Of a DNA stretch of 23,011 nucleotides, positions 1 to 5,923 are shown piece by piece. The position numbers and the translations under genes are program-made. The notes under the pieces are model-generated. The model was not told the origin of the DNA, made no database searches, and was given only the letters and a program-made list of their open reading frames with translations. This stretch comes from a virus. The DNA is taken from positions 1 to 23,011 of IMG/VR virus record IMGVR_UViG_3300048556_000098. One strand, given 5' to 3'. How positions within the stretch are numbered: position 1 is the first letter of the stretch; each line of letters opens with the position of its first letter.

Positions 1-392
1 CAGAAATTAAAACAGAAACTAAGAAAGAAAGTTTACGCAGACTATTCACAGAGAACGGTCTAGTACAAGAAGATGTGTATAAAGACAAGCGAGGGTTTGT
101 TATTATTACACGAACAGGAATTGACAAGATTATCAGTAACAGAGGAATAAAAGTTTCCTATGAGCCAATCATTATGGAGCGAGAGTGGGTTGTACTTAGA
201 TGTGTTGCAGAGATGTCAGAGAATCAACGCAGAGTAGAATCTTTTGGCGAATGTTCTAAAGAAAACACTATGGGTCTTGCGGGTAAGTTTCCTGTGGCTA
301 TGGCAGAAAAAAGAGCCAAGTCAAGAGCAGTACTAATGCTTACAGGATTCTATGAGCAAGGAGTTTATGGTCAAGATGAAATGGCTGACTAA
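1..392 (+). CDS. ssDNA-annealing/recombination-like phage protein, 5' partial
   Basis: The frame is open from the left edge (first full codon at position 3), so the true start lies outside the window; the internal GTG at 75 need not be the start. The visible 130 residues contain FVIITRTG, a segment ESFGECSKENT, and the helix FPVAMAEKRAKSRAVL followed by YGQDEMAD at the C-terminus. From memory, the combination of an 'FGE-S-N' strand and an 'AMAEKRA-RA' helix is typical of phage proteins related to the Rad52/Sak annealing group, which bind single-stranded DNA in replication and recombination. That assignment is an inference. Position at the head of a replication operon fits it. The stop overlaps the next ATG by one base. 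Confidence 0.5.
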   Translation, partial: EIKTETKKESLRRLFTENGLVQEDVYKDKRGFVIITRTGIDKIISNRGIKVSYEPIIMEREWVVLRCVAEMSENQRRVESFGECSKENTMGLAGKFPVAMAEKRAKSRAVLMLTGFYEQGVYGQDEMAD

Positions 393-628
393 TGGATTGG
401 ATAGATGAAATATTTGCTAGTGAACCTATCAGTAACACGCAGATAGCTGTTATTGAGGGTTTGCTAACAAGCGTTCCTTATGAACAAGATAACATTAGAG
501 ATATAGAGAACGGTCTTTTACATTTAACCTATCAAGAAGCATACGAGTTAATCGGTAAGCTAAAGGAAGATTACATACCAAAAGACCCTAGAGAACAATT
601 TGATAAAATCACAAAGAGATGGCAATAA
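392..628 (+). CDS. Small hypothetical protein downstream of annealing-like gene
   Basis: This 78-aa acidic, mostly helical protein starts in the stop codon of the preceding gene (TAATG), so the two are probably translationally coupled. It opens with MDWIDEIF, and the middle reads SNTQIAVIEGLL followed by a second helix LTYQEAYELIGKLKEDY. I recall such 'Q--YIE-LL ... MTYEEA-ELI-YL' helical pairs as companions or C-terminal tails of phage ssDNA-binding proteins, but I cannot name a family. No metal site, signal peptide or membrane segment is present. It overlaps the next gene by 10 bp. Confidence 0.7.
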   Translation: MDWIDEIFASEPISNTQIAVIEGLLTSVPYEQDNIRDIENGLLHLTYQEAYELIGKLKEDYIPKDPREQFDKITKRWQ

Positions 629-825
629 GAAAACACGCAATGACTAAAGAGGGTGCGATACTCTCAATCACAAGAAATCAGATAGGTAAACTTTCTGATG
701 GCAAGAGACCAATAGGAATATTAAAATCTTTCATAGATATGTATATGAAGGAAGATAATGACAGGATAAAAGAAACCTACAAAGTAGAGTTTGGAATAGA
801 ATTAGAAATCGTAGAATATAAATAA
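619..825 (+). CDS. Hypothetical protein (68 aa)
   Basis: A small unrecognised protein, basic at the N-terminus (MAIRKHAMTK) and acidic at the C-terminus (IELEIVEYK). Its ATG lies inside the end of the upstream gene, giving a 10-bp overlap in another frame, and the next gene follows after only 2 bp. The 'SITRNQIGKLSDGKRP' stretch is polar and the rest looks helical. Tight packing in the operon supports it being a real gene. No function can be assigned. Confidence 0.6.
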   Translation: MAIRKHAMTKEGAILSITRNQIGKLSDGKRPIGILKSFIDMYMKEDNDRIKETYKVEFGIELEIVEYK

Positions 826-827
826 TT

Positions 828-1064
828 ATGACAAAGATAGCAAACAATGAGTTTCACAAATTAGTGAGAATAACAGGAATGACTAAGCGTAGGTTTAGCG
901 AAGTAACAGGTCTGAAAGGAACAAGTATAGATAAATACCTACAAGACCCAACAATGCTTAGGCTTAAACACTTACAGCTACTAGCTGATGCAGAAGAGTT
1001 TAAGAACCAAGAGCTTGGAGATGTTGAACTATTAAATATGATTAAGCACGATGACAAGTTATAG
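828..1064 (+). CDS. Small helix-turn-helix protein
   Basis: A 78-aa protein with an apparent HTH at residues 13-45: the segment KLVRITGMTKRRFSEVTGL is followed by a second helix around TSIDKYLQDPTML. The pattern resembles Xre/Cro-type HTH units, in which a 'T--RFSEVTGL' helix precedes the recognition helix. It may regulate the early genes or assist replication. The C-terminus is an acidic helix and overlaps the DnaA-domain gene by 14 bp. The opposite-strand ORF here is a shadow. HTH assignment is moderately sure; the role is an inference. Confidence 0.65.
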   Translation: MTKIANNEFHKLVRITGMTKRRFSEVTGLKGTSIDKYLQDPTMLRLKHLQLLADAEEFKNQELGDVELLNMIKHDDKL

Positions 1065-1479
1065 AGAAGAAGTTTTAAAAAAAGCTGTTTGTAAGTATTA
1101 CAACATAACAGACAAAGAACTACACTCTAGGTCTAGGAGGTCTGAGATTGTAGGTGCTAGAAGAATGTTTTACTATATGGCTAGGAAGCATTTTGACCAA
1201 ACATATAAGTCAATAGGCAGAAAGTTTAATCAAGACCACGCAACAGTAATATTTCACGAAAAGAAATTAGCATCTTTCTTAACATTTGACAAGTCAGAGA
1301 TAAGAAAGTACATCAAGGTAAGGGATATGGTTTTTGACGAGATTACATATCTTAATATAAAAGATGAAATGGACTCCCTATTAAGAGATAAGATAATTAT
1401 AGATGATAGGTTATTTGAAATAAAGAATGAATTAACAGCAATTAGTAATCAAAACAATTTTAACTATTATGGAAATTAA
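1051..1479 (+). CDS. Free-standing DnaA domain IV (origin-binding domain) protein
   Basis: A 142-aa protein with the C-terminal DNA-binding domain of DnaA but no AAA+ ATPase domain. Residues 8-75 show the known pattern: LKKAVCKYYNITDKEL for the first helix, SRRSEIVGARRMFYYMAR, then YKSIGRKFNQDHATVIFHEK. The last part matches the DnaA signature (DHxTV--H--K) that contacts the DnaA box. Residues 80-142 form a helical extension unlike DnaA. Such stand-alone domains in phages probably mark the phage origin or compete with host DnaA; that role is inference. It overlaps both neighbours and sits between an HTH gene and an SSB-like gene. Confidence 0.85.
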   Translation: MTSYREEVLKKAVCKYYNITDKELHSRSRRSEIVGARRMFYYMARKHFDQTYKSIGRKFNQDHATVIFHEKKLASFLTFDKSEIRKYIKVRDMVFDEITYLNIKDEMDSLLRDKIIIDDRLFEIKNELTAISNQNNFNYYGN

Positions 1480-1780
1480 AGGAACTTTAGAAGCAAAGTT
1501 TGAAACTAAAACTTTCAACAGCGGATTTAGAAAAAGAGAGTTTGTGGTAAACACAGGAGGCGAATACCCTCAGTCAATCAAGATGGAGGTCGTTAAAGAC
1601 AACATAGAAAAGATTGACAGTATGGAGGTAGGAACTGAGGTCACTTGCAAGATTGACATCAGAGGTCGCCTGTATGAAGGAAACTACTATAACAACATAT
1701 TAGCTTGGGCAATCAATGTCGGTGGTGCAAAGACAGAGAAGGCTGATACTGTTAAAGAAGAATCAGACTTACCCTTTTAA
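1469..1780 (+). CDS. SSB-like OB-fold protein (DUF3127-like)
   Basis: A 103-aa protein with a single predicted OB fold: beta-rich segments at MEIKGTLEAKFETKTF, KREFVVNTG, QSIKMEVV, GTEVTCKIDIRGR and YYNNILAWAINV. The order and spacing match the DUF3127 family of Bacteroidetes, regarded as SSB-like. The C-terminus is a short linker ending EESDLPF, close to the acidic D-LPF tail by which bacterial SSB recruits partner proteins. It probably coats single-stranded phage DNA. It overlaps the DnaA-domain gene by 11 bp, consistent with a replication operon. Confidence 0.82.
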   Translation: MEIKGTLEAKFETKTFNSGFRKREFVVNTGGEYPQSIKMEVVKDNIEKIDSMEVGTEVTCKIDIRGRLYEGNYYNNILAWAINVGGAKTEKADTVKEESDLPF

Positions 1781-1809
1781 CGTAAGGGAACTGATAAGAA
1801 TATTTGATT

Positions 1810-2025
1810 GTGAAATCGAACACTAAAAGAAAGTATGTGTCGAGGGTGGATAAGCTATTACAAGCCAATGCCGCCCTCAACGCTTCTCTCGGTATAGATA
1901 GCACCAAAACCGAGATTGAATTCGTTAGAAAGCATATAAGAGCTAATATAAGAGCTATTAAGGAATTATGTCCATACACACATTCTATTATTGACATAGA
2001 TGATAATCATAAGACAACAAAATGA
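1810..2025 (+). CDS. Hypothetical protein (71 aa), GTG start
   Basis: A small, helical, basic protein of no recognised family. There is no ATG near the 5' end: either GTG at 1810 or TTG at 1804 could start it, and I prefer GTG. The body reads YVSRVDKLLQANAALNASL and FVRKHIRANIRAIKEL, two amphipathic helices, and the C-terminus is DIDDNHKTTK. Its stop overlaps the next ATG (ATGA), suggesting coupled translation. The opposite-strand ORF over this stretch is a shadow. It may be a small DNA- or protein-binding accessory factor, but nothing in the sequence proves that. Confidence 0.55.
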   Translation: MKSNTKRKYVSRVDKLLQANAALNASLGIDSTKTEIEFVRKHIRANIRAIKELCPYTHSIIDIDDNHKTTK

Positions 2026-2201
2026 ATTGGAATAGTAAACAAAAAGAACATACAAAGTTAGTCAAGATAGAAACCATAGCAACTGCTGAACATTGTAAGC
2101 ATTTAAAAAGCATAGGTCATTCTGTTGCAGACATTGCAGATAAGTTAAATTTAAGTAAGGCTAGGATTTATGAATACCTGAAGTACAAGGAGGTTGATTA
2201 A
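2022..2201 (+). CDS. 59-aa resolvase/sigma-type HTH protein
   Basis: A small ORF starting in ATGA overlap with the previous gene and ending just before an A-rich promoter. The protein begins MNWNSKQKEH and carries a clear HTH at residues 24-54: CKHLKSIGHSVADIADKL, then a recognition helix LSKARIYEYLKY. 'SVADIADKLNLSKARIYEYL' has the pattern of resolvase-type (HTH_7) domains, but no catalytic domain is present. It is probably a small DNA-binding regulator, and its placement directly before the promoter region at 2223 would suit autoregulation. Function is inference; the HTH is fairly clear. Confidence 0.7.
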   Translation: MNWNSKQKEHTKLVKIETIATAEHCKHLKSIGHSVADIADKLNLSKARIYEYLKYKEVD

Positions 2202-2222
2202 AAAAAAACTAAAAAAGTTTGC

Positions 2223-2251
2223 TTGTATGTAAAAAAGTTTACTTATCTTTG
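2223..2251 (+). promoter_or_regulatory. Bacteroidetes-type early promoter for 2280-3682
   Basis: TATCTTTG at 2244-2251 matches the -7 consensus TAnnTTTG, with a TTG at 2223-2225 about 18 bp upstream as the -33 element. A direct repeat AAAAAAGTTT occurs at 2211-2220 and 2231-2240, exactly 20 bp apart. The first downstream start codon is at 2280, leaving an A-rich leader of about 28 nt. Confidence 0.75.
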
Positions 2252-2279
2252 CTGTGTTAAACAATTAAACTAAAACATT

Positions 2280-2393
2280 ATGATTATAATAAGCAAAATA
2301 ACAGGTAGAGATGTATCAAAAGAATATCTCGGACTAATGAAAGGATTAATAACTCGAGATGAGTTTGAGTTAATTACAATGACAATTAAATAA
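2280..2393 (+). CDS. 37-aa leader ORF, hypothetical
   Basis: A short ORF, MIIISKITGRDVSKEYLGLM followed by a helical tail ending MTIK, placed directly after the promoter at 2223. Its start region is strong for this genome: AAACTAAAACATTATG, repeated exactly before the next gene at 2395-2410. That conserved leader is the main evidence that it is translated. The protein resembles no family I know. It could act as a leader peptide for the replication initiator or be an independent micro-protein. Confidence 0.55.
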   Translation: MIIISKITGRDVSKEYLGLMKGLITRDEFELITMTIK

Positions 2394-2407
2394 AAAACTA
2401 AAACATT

Positions 2408-3076
2408 ATGGCAAAACGAATGACAGATACAGATAAGTGGAAGAAACGCTTTTTAAGGGAGTTAAAGCCACAACACAAGCTACTATGGTTCTACATATTA
2501 GATGACTGCAATCACGCAGGAATATGGGACGTTGATATAGAGGTGGCTTCTATTAGAGTAGGAGAAGAACTAATATACGATATGTTGCCACAGGCATTTC
2601 TTGACAAGATAGTTATCTTTGACAATGGAGATAAGTGGTTTATTCCTGAATTTATTGACTTTCAATATGGCGAATTGAATCCTAATTCTAATGTGCATAA
2701 ATCAGTAATTGCACTTCTTGATAAATATAATCTTGAAGGGTATATGAAGGGTTCACAAGGGGTACAAAGTACCCTTAATAATAAAGATAAGGATAAAGAT
2801 ATAGTTAAAGTTAAAGCTAAGGTAAAGAGGTTTGCAAAGCCAACAATCGAAGAAGTAGCTGACTATTGCAATGAAAGGCAAAATGATGTAGATGCTGAAA
2901 AGTTTTACGACTACTATTCTTCTAACGGTTGGAAAGTAGGTAAGAATGCAATGAAGGATTGGAAAGCATCTGTAAGAACTTGGGAAAAGAATACTACCCA
3001 ACAACAAAAAGTATCACAACCTAAACAAGTATTAACCGCTTGGGAACAAGCTAGAACACAAATCAACAATGGCTAA
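2408..3076 (+). CDS. Replisome-organiser-like replication initiation protein
   Basis: A 222-aa protein with the layout of phage DnaD-like or replisome-organiser initiators. Residues 1-95 look like a winged helix (DKWKKRFLRELKPQHKLLWF, then NHAGIWDVDIEVAS). Residues 118-140 form a charged linker with KDKDKD and KVKAKVKR. Residues 142-195 form the C-terminal domain, with PTIEEVADYCNER and the segment SNGWKVGKNAMKDWKASVR. In related phages such proteins bind the origin and help load the helicase; here this is inference from fold pattern and context. A decayed copy of its linker region lies upstream of the terminase genes (see 8273-8383). It overlaps the next gene by 8 bp. Confidence 0.75.
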   Translation: MAKRMTDTDKWKKRFLRELKPQHKLLWFYILDDCNHAGIWDVDIEVASIRVGEELIYDMLPQAFLDKIVIFDNGDKWFIPEFIDFQYGELNPNSNVHKSVIALLDKYNLEGYMKGSQGVQSTLNNKDKDKDIVKVKAKVKRFAKPTIEEVADYCNERQNDVDAEKFYDYYSSNGWKVGKNAMKDWKASVRTWEKNTTQQQKVSQPKQVLTAWEQARTQINNG

Positions 3077-3287
3077 TTACACAGAAGAATTTTGGAACGA
3101 ATACAATAAGAATAGAAGTAGAGCTAGTGAGTATACTAAAAATTTTCTTAAAGATATGAATAACAACGGAACTTTAAGGTCAAGAAAAATCAATGAGTAT
3201 AATATGCACTATATGATTACAGGATTTGTCTGCCACGATAAGGCTGATATGAGAAGAATGCAAACACGAAATAATATAGTATTATAA
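3069..3287 (+). CDS. Hypothetical protein (72 aa)
   Basis: A small, basic, polar protein beginning MANYTEEFWNEYNKNRSRAS and ending MQTRNNIVL. No family is recognised. It starts inside the end of the replication initiator gene (8-bp overlap) and its stop overlaps the next ATG by one base, so it is probably translated as part of the replication operon. No membrane segment, metal cluster or HTH is evident. It may be an accessory to the initiator, but that rests on position only. Confidence 0.6.
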   Translation: MANYTEEFWNEYNKNRSRASEYTKNFLKDMNNNGTLRSRKINEYNMHYMITGFVCHDKADMRRMQTRNNIVL

Positions 3288-3682
3288 TGGATAAGACTAG
3301 ACAAATATGGTATAGATTTGCCAACGATAGAGAATCTCTTAACATAGATTGTGTAGATGCCCTAAGCAAGTGTTATCTGATGCTAGGTCAGAAACCCGAT
3401 ACAGAGCAAATTGTGATGATGTCGAAACTGCTAGTAGATGACCTGTCGAGGTTCTACCCGTCAATGGAGATGGCTGAGGTAATGTTTGCATTTGAGCAGG
3501 GTATAAGGCATTCGGATAATGGAGGCTTTGTAAATGTGCGTAATTGGAATATATGGCTCAAGGAGTACAAAGCTAAGGCAAACCTTAAAAGACAACAACG
3601 GCAACTAACCGACTATCAGAAAGATAGGGATAGTCAGAAAATGATGGGCGACACTATCAGTAAAGCAAAAAGATTAAAATAA
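3287..3682 (+). CDS. Phage replication-region protein, possible helicase-loader accessory
   Basis: A 131-aa protein with two parts. Residues 1-95 are helical and include EQIVMMSKLLVDDLSRFYPS and MAEVMFAFEQGIRHSDNGG, then VNVRNWNIWLKEY. Residues 96-131 are a basic, glutamine-rich tail (KANLKRQQRQLTDYQKDRDS). I have seen similar 'AFE-G---...-N---W-WLK-Y' proteins next to initiators in Bacteroidetes phages, but I cannot give a family name. Immediate linkage to the replisome-organiser-like gene suggests a replication role. It ends just before the promoter at 3684. Confidence 0.6.
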   Translation: MDKTRQIWYRFANDRESLNIDCVDALSKCYLMLGQKPDTEQIVMMSKLLVDDLSRFYPSMEMAEVMFAFEQGIRHSDNGGFVNVRNWNIWLKEYKAKANLKRQQRQLTDYQKDRDSQKMMGDTISKAKRLK

Positions 3683-3683
3683 T

Positions 3684-3714
3684 TTTGGTATTCCAAAAAA
3701 AAGTTATATCTTTG
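3684..3714 (+). promoter_or_regulatory. Bacteroidetes-type early promoter for the peptidase operon
   Basis: TTTG at 3684-3687 (-33) and TATCTTTG at 3707-3714 (-7) are separated by 19 bp. The spacer holds an AAAAAAAAGTT tract like the other early promoters. The downstream ATG is at 3746, with an A-rich leader of about 31 nt. Confidence 0.8.
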
Positions 3715-3745
3715 CAGAGTATTAATCAAACAAAAACAAAACTAT

Positions 3746-4822
3746 ATGAATTACAAACAACTACTTATCGACACCTTATCGGTGCAATCTTATTCAGGGC
3801 AAGAAGATTTAATGATTGCCTACATACAACAATTTGTCAAGGACAATGTTCCTCAAGCTACTATCGAGGTCAAGGACAACAACATCTATGTTACCAAAGG
3901 TGCTGCTGAATACTATCCTTGCATTGTATCTCACACAGATACAGTACACAATATACATCAAGACTTCGGTGTTTACGAAAGAGATGGTGTATTGTTTGCA
4001 TTTAGCAACGATGTAGAAACGCAGGTAGGTATAGGTGGCGATGACAAGGTAGGTGTATGGATTGGCTTACAGATGCTATTGGACAAAGATGTTGTCAAAT
4101 GCGCTTTCTTTCACAGCGAGGAGATAGGCTGTGTAGGTAGCTCCGCCGCAGATATGGACTTCTTCAAAGATGTAGGCTACTGCTTTCAATCAGACAGACG
4201 TGGCAACAAAGACTTCGTAAACAACATATACGATGTTCAGTTGTTCAGCGAGGAGTTCTCACAGAAGATTTCATCTACACTTCACAAGCACGGCTATGCA
4301 GAAACATCAGGTGCATTGACGGATGTATATCAGCTCAAGCTCAACGGCTTAGATGTATGTGTAGCTAATATGTCTAGCGGCTACTATGCACCACACTCAG
4401 ACAAAGAGGTTGTAGATGTTGCAGACGCTACTAACTGCTGTGATATGATTTCATCACTTATAGATTTATTAGGTTGCAATCTATATGTTCAGAAATCTGA
4501 AGCTCCATCTTGGGACGAGTGGTCTGATTGGAAGCCTAGAAAGAAAAAGAAAGGTAAGTTATCAAACAGAGTTACATACAAAGAAACGTACGACAACTTA
4601 GGATATGCTTATGTAAATGGAAATCTAGTAGGCAACAAGTCTTACAATGATTGGGGTATGCACGAGCAATACGACTACGAAGATGACAATATGCTTACCA
4701 ATGTCGGTAAGTGCCAATGGTGTGACAGCAAGGTCTATGTGTCTGATGCGATAGGAGATGACTGCAAGTATTGCATAGGTTGTGATACGATAGTAGATGA
4801 TAGTCAAGTAGTAAACATATAG
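3746..4822 (+). CDS. M20/PepT-like zinc metallopeptidase with C-terminal Cys cluster
   Basis: A 358-aa protein with a full set of di-zinc aminopeptidase (M20/M28/M42 clan) ligands. These are H63 and D65 in VSHTDTV, D99-D100 in GIGGDDKVG, E125-E126 in FFHSEEIGCVGS, D150 in SDRRG, and H217 in YYAPHSDKE. The order and spacing fit PepT-like tripeptidases, but the core (about 245 residues) is shorter, so the dimerisation domain may be reduced. A basic linker (PRKKKKGK, residues 264-271) leads to C323/C326 and C340/C343/C346, a zinc-ribbon-like cluster not usual in this family. It has a dedicated promoter. The substrate is unknown; peptide scavenging or attack on a host defence or signalling peptide are both speculative. 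Confidence 0.82.
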   Translation: MNYKQLLIDTLSVQSYSGQEDLMIAYIQQFVKDNVPQATIEVKDNNIYVTKGAAEYYPCIVSHTDTVHNIHQDFGVYERDGVLFAFSNDVETQVGIGGDDKVGVWIGLQMLLDKDVVKCAFFHSEEIGCVGSSAADMDFFKDVGYCFQSDRRGNKDFVNNIYDVQLFSEEFSQKISSTLHKHGYAETSGALTDVYQLKLNGLDVCVANMSSGYYAPHSDKEVVDVADATNCCDMISSLIDLLGCNLYVQKSEAPSWDEWSDWKPRKKKKGKLSNRVTYKETYDNLGYAYVNGNLVGNKSYNDWGMHEQYDYEDDNMLTNVGKCQWCDSKVYVSDAIGDDCKYCIGCDTIVDDSQVVNI

Positions 4823-4826
4823 GACT

Positions 4827-5273
4827 ATGGAAACAATATTGATAACACTATTGCTTATTTCTATTTTATATCTTATATTCGCACTCAATGATTTGCGAAA
4901 CGATATTAGTGATGTTGAGTTTAGAATGGATATTCTTAAAAAGACTTGTGCAGATTACGAGAAAAGAATTAAAGAAATAGAATATGGCAGACAAGCCGAA
5001 GCTAACAGAAGAGCGAGTGCAGATAGCTATCGTAGAATATGTAAAAATGCAATATCCAAATGCACTACTTACTGCAACAATGGGTGGTCAGTTTCAAAGA
5101 CACTACTCACAAAGGCTCAAGGCAAAGCGCACAGGATATTTGAGAGGAGTATCAGACCTGCTTATATTCGAGCCAAACGAGAAGTACAACGGCTTGTTTA
5201 TAGAGCTAAAAAAAGACAAGAAGTCTTATCCCTCAAAGGAGCAGAAGTTATTCATTCAGAACGCTTTAGATAG
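4827..5273 (+). CDS. Membrane-anchored coiled-coil ORF, overprinted by the nuclease gene
   Basis: The first 157 bp look like a real gene. A transmembrane helix (TILITLLLISILYLIFAL, residues 3-20) is followed by a coiled-coil-like segment (VEFRMDILKKTCADYEKRI), with the start 4 bp after the peptidase stop. The frame then stays open for another 290 bp across the VRR-NUC gene in a different frame. That would add about 95 very basic residues (for example AYIRAKREVQRLVYRAKKRQ). Either this is a true overprinted C-terminus or an indel removed the original stop. The N-terminal part resembles small phage inner-membrane proteins such as spanin subunits or Rz-like anchors, but the location does not suggest lysis. 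Confidence 0.5.
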   Translation: METILITLLLISILYLIFALNDLRNDISDVEFRMDILKKTCADYEKRIKEIEYGRQAEANRRASADSYRRICKNAISKCTTYCNNGWSVSKTLLTKAQGKAHRIFERSIRPAYIRAKREVQRLVYRAKKRQEVLSLKGAEVIHSERFR

Positions 5274-5352
5274 AGGATACTACGCTGTCTGCTGTAAGGG
5301 TTTTGACCATTGCAAAGAAACCATAGATAAATACTTTAACAATGAAATCTAA
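4984..5352 (+). CDS. VRR-NUC domain nuclease
   Basis: A 122-aa single-domain nuclease of the VRR-NUC branch of the PD-(D/E)XK superfamily. Visible motifs are the N-terminal helix EERVQIAIVEYVKMQYPNAL (residues 9-28), GYLRGVSDLLIF with D58, GLFIELKKD with E74 and K76, and the conserved SKEQKLFIQNAL helix with Q87. Length is normal for phage stand-alone VRR-NUC proteins, which are linked to replication and recombination and can cut branched or flap DNA. The ATG at 4984 lies inside the membrane ORF in another frame. It overlaps the DUF3310 gene by 11 bp. Confidence 0.9.
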   Translation: MADKPKLTEERVQIAIVEYVKMQYPNALLTATMGGQFQRHYSQRLKAKRTGYLRGVSDLLIFEPNEKYNGLFIELKKDKKSYPSKEQKLFIQNALDRGYYAVCCKGFDHCKETIDKYFNNEI

Positions 5353-5674
5353 ATACTACTACGAATACACAAGGAATATGGATACCACGAACAAAAGTGA
5401 ATTAGAGAGAATAAACAATAAGCTGTTCAATGAAACTGCTAAGGAGAGAAACATACCAAGCTATTACATTGGCTCTGTGTATGGATATGAAGCGCGTAAG
5501 GTAGTTGAGGATTGGAATTTATCGTACAACATTGGAACTGCCGTTACATATCTTCTTCGTGCAGGTAAGAAGGTAGAGCAGGGTATGGATAACAAGGCAA
5601 AGCATATCGAGGATATTAAAAAGACTATTAATCATCTCAAGTTTGAGATAGAAAGATTGGAGAATGAGCGTTAA
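5342..5674 (+). CDS. DUF3310 family protein
   Basis: A 110-aa protein whose residues 49-105 match the DUF3310 pattern: YEARKVVEDWNLSYNIGTAV, then TYLLRAGKKVEQG, then EDIKKTINHLKFEIERL. In this family the 'D--LS--LG-A--Y--RAGKK ... DI-KA--HL--EI' helices form the whole domain; it includes part of T7 gp1.7, which has nucleotide kinase activity. Activity of the short stand-alone form is not established. The first 48 residues are polar and less conserved; M13 is an alternative start. The 11-bp overlaps on both sides place it in the same operon as the nuclease. Confidence 0.82.
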   Translation: MKSKYYYEYTRNMDTTNKSELERINNKLFNETAKERNIPSYYIGSVYGYEARKVVEDWNLSYNIGTAVTYLLRAGKKVEQGMDNKAKHIEDIKKTINHLKFEIERLENER

Positions 5675-5861
5675 TATATACGACAGGAAAGACCGTAGAG
5701 GTGGGGGCTATGCCAAGCGCAAGTTTACCCTAGAGGAGGCGGAGGCCATACGGGGGGAGTATAGGGGTGGTGGTATTAGTCAGACCAAACTCGCTAAGAA
5801 GTACGGTGTATCTCAGCCCATTATCAATATGATTATCAAAGGTAAAACATATAATAGTTAA
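5664..5861 (+). CDS. Small HTH protein with G-rich coding patch
   Basis: A 65-aa basic protein. After a flexible basic start (DRKDRRGGGYAKRK) it has an HTH: LEEAEAIRGEYRGGGISQTK, then LAKKYGVSQPIINMIIKGKT. The 'S---LAKKYGVSQ--I--II-GKTY' pattern is typical of the HTH found at the end of phage HNH endonucleases and in small phage regulators; no nuclease motif is present here. The DNA at roughly 5690-5775 is much richer in G than its surroundings, hinting at a separate origin. It is the last gene before the promoter at 5867 and could regulate it. Confidence 0.68.
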   Translation: MSVNIYDRKDRRGGGYAKRKFTLEEAEAIRGEYRGGGISQTKLAKKYGVSQPIINMIIKGKTYNS

Positions 5862-5866
5862 ATAAG

Positions 5867-5898
5867 TTTGCATAACTAAAAAAAAGTTTGTATCTTTG
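5867..5898 (+). promoter_or_regulatory. Bacteroidetes-type early promoter for 5924-6136
   Basis: TTTG at 5867-5870 (-33) and TATCTTTG at 5891-5898 (-7) are spaced by 20 bp. AAGTTTG occurs at 5864-5870 and again at 5884-5890, a 20-bp-spaced direct repeat like that in the promoter at 2223. The start codon at 5924 follows a 25-nt A-rich leader. Confidence 0.82.
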
Positions 5899-5923
5899 TA
5901 GTGAATTTAAAACTAAAAACATT

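Noticed and set aside
1772-1788. CCCTT-N7-AAGGG hairpin at the end of the SSB-like gene
   Set aside because: It has only a 5-bp stem without a following T-run, so it does not qualify as a terminator, and the genes on either side are closely spaced.
3685-3909. Plus-strand ORF overlapping the promoter and start of the peptidase gene
   Set aside because: It begins in the promoter region with a non-ATG codon and lies out of frame over a gene with a complete set of catalytic motifs.
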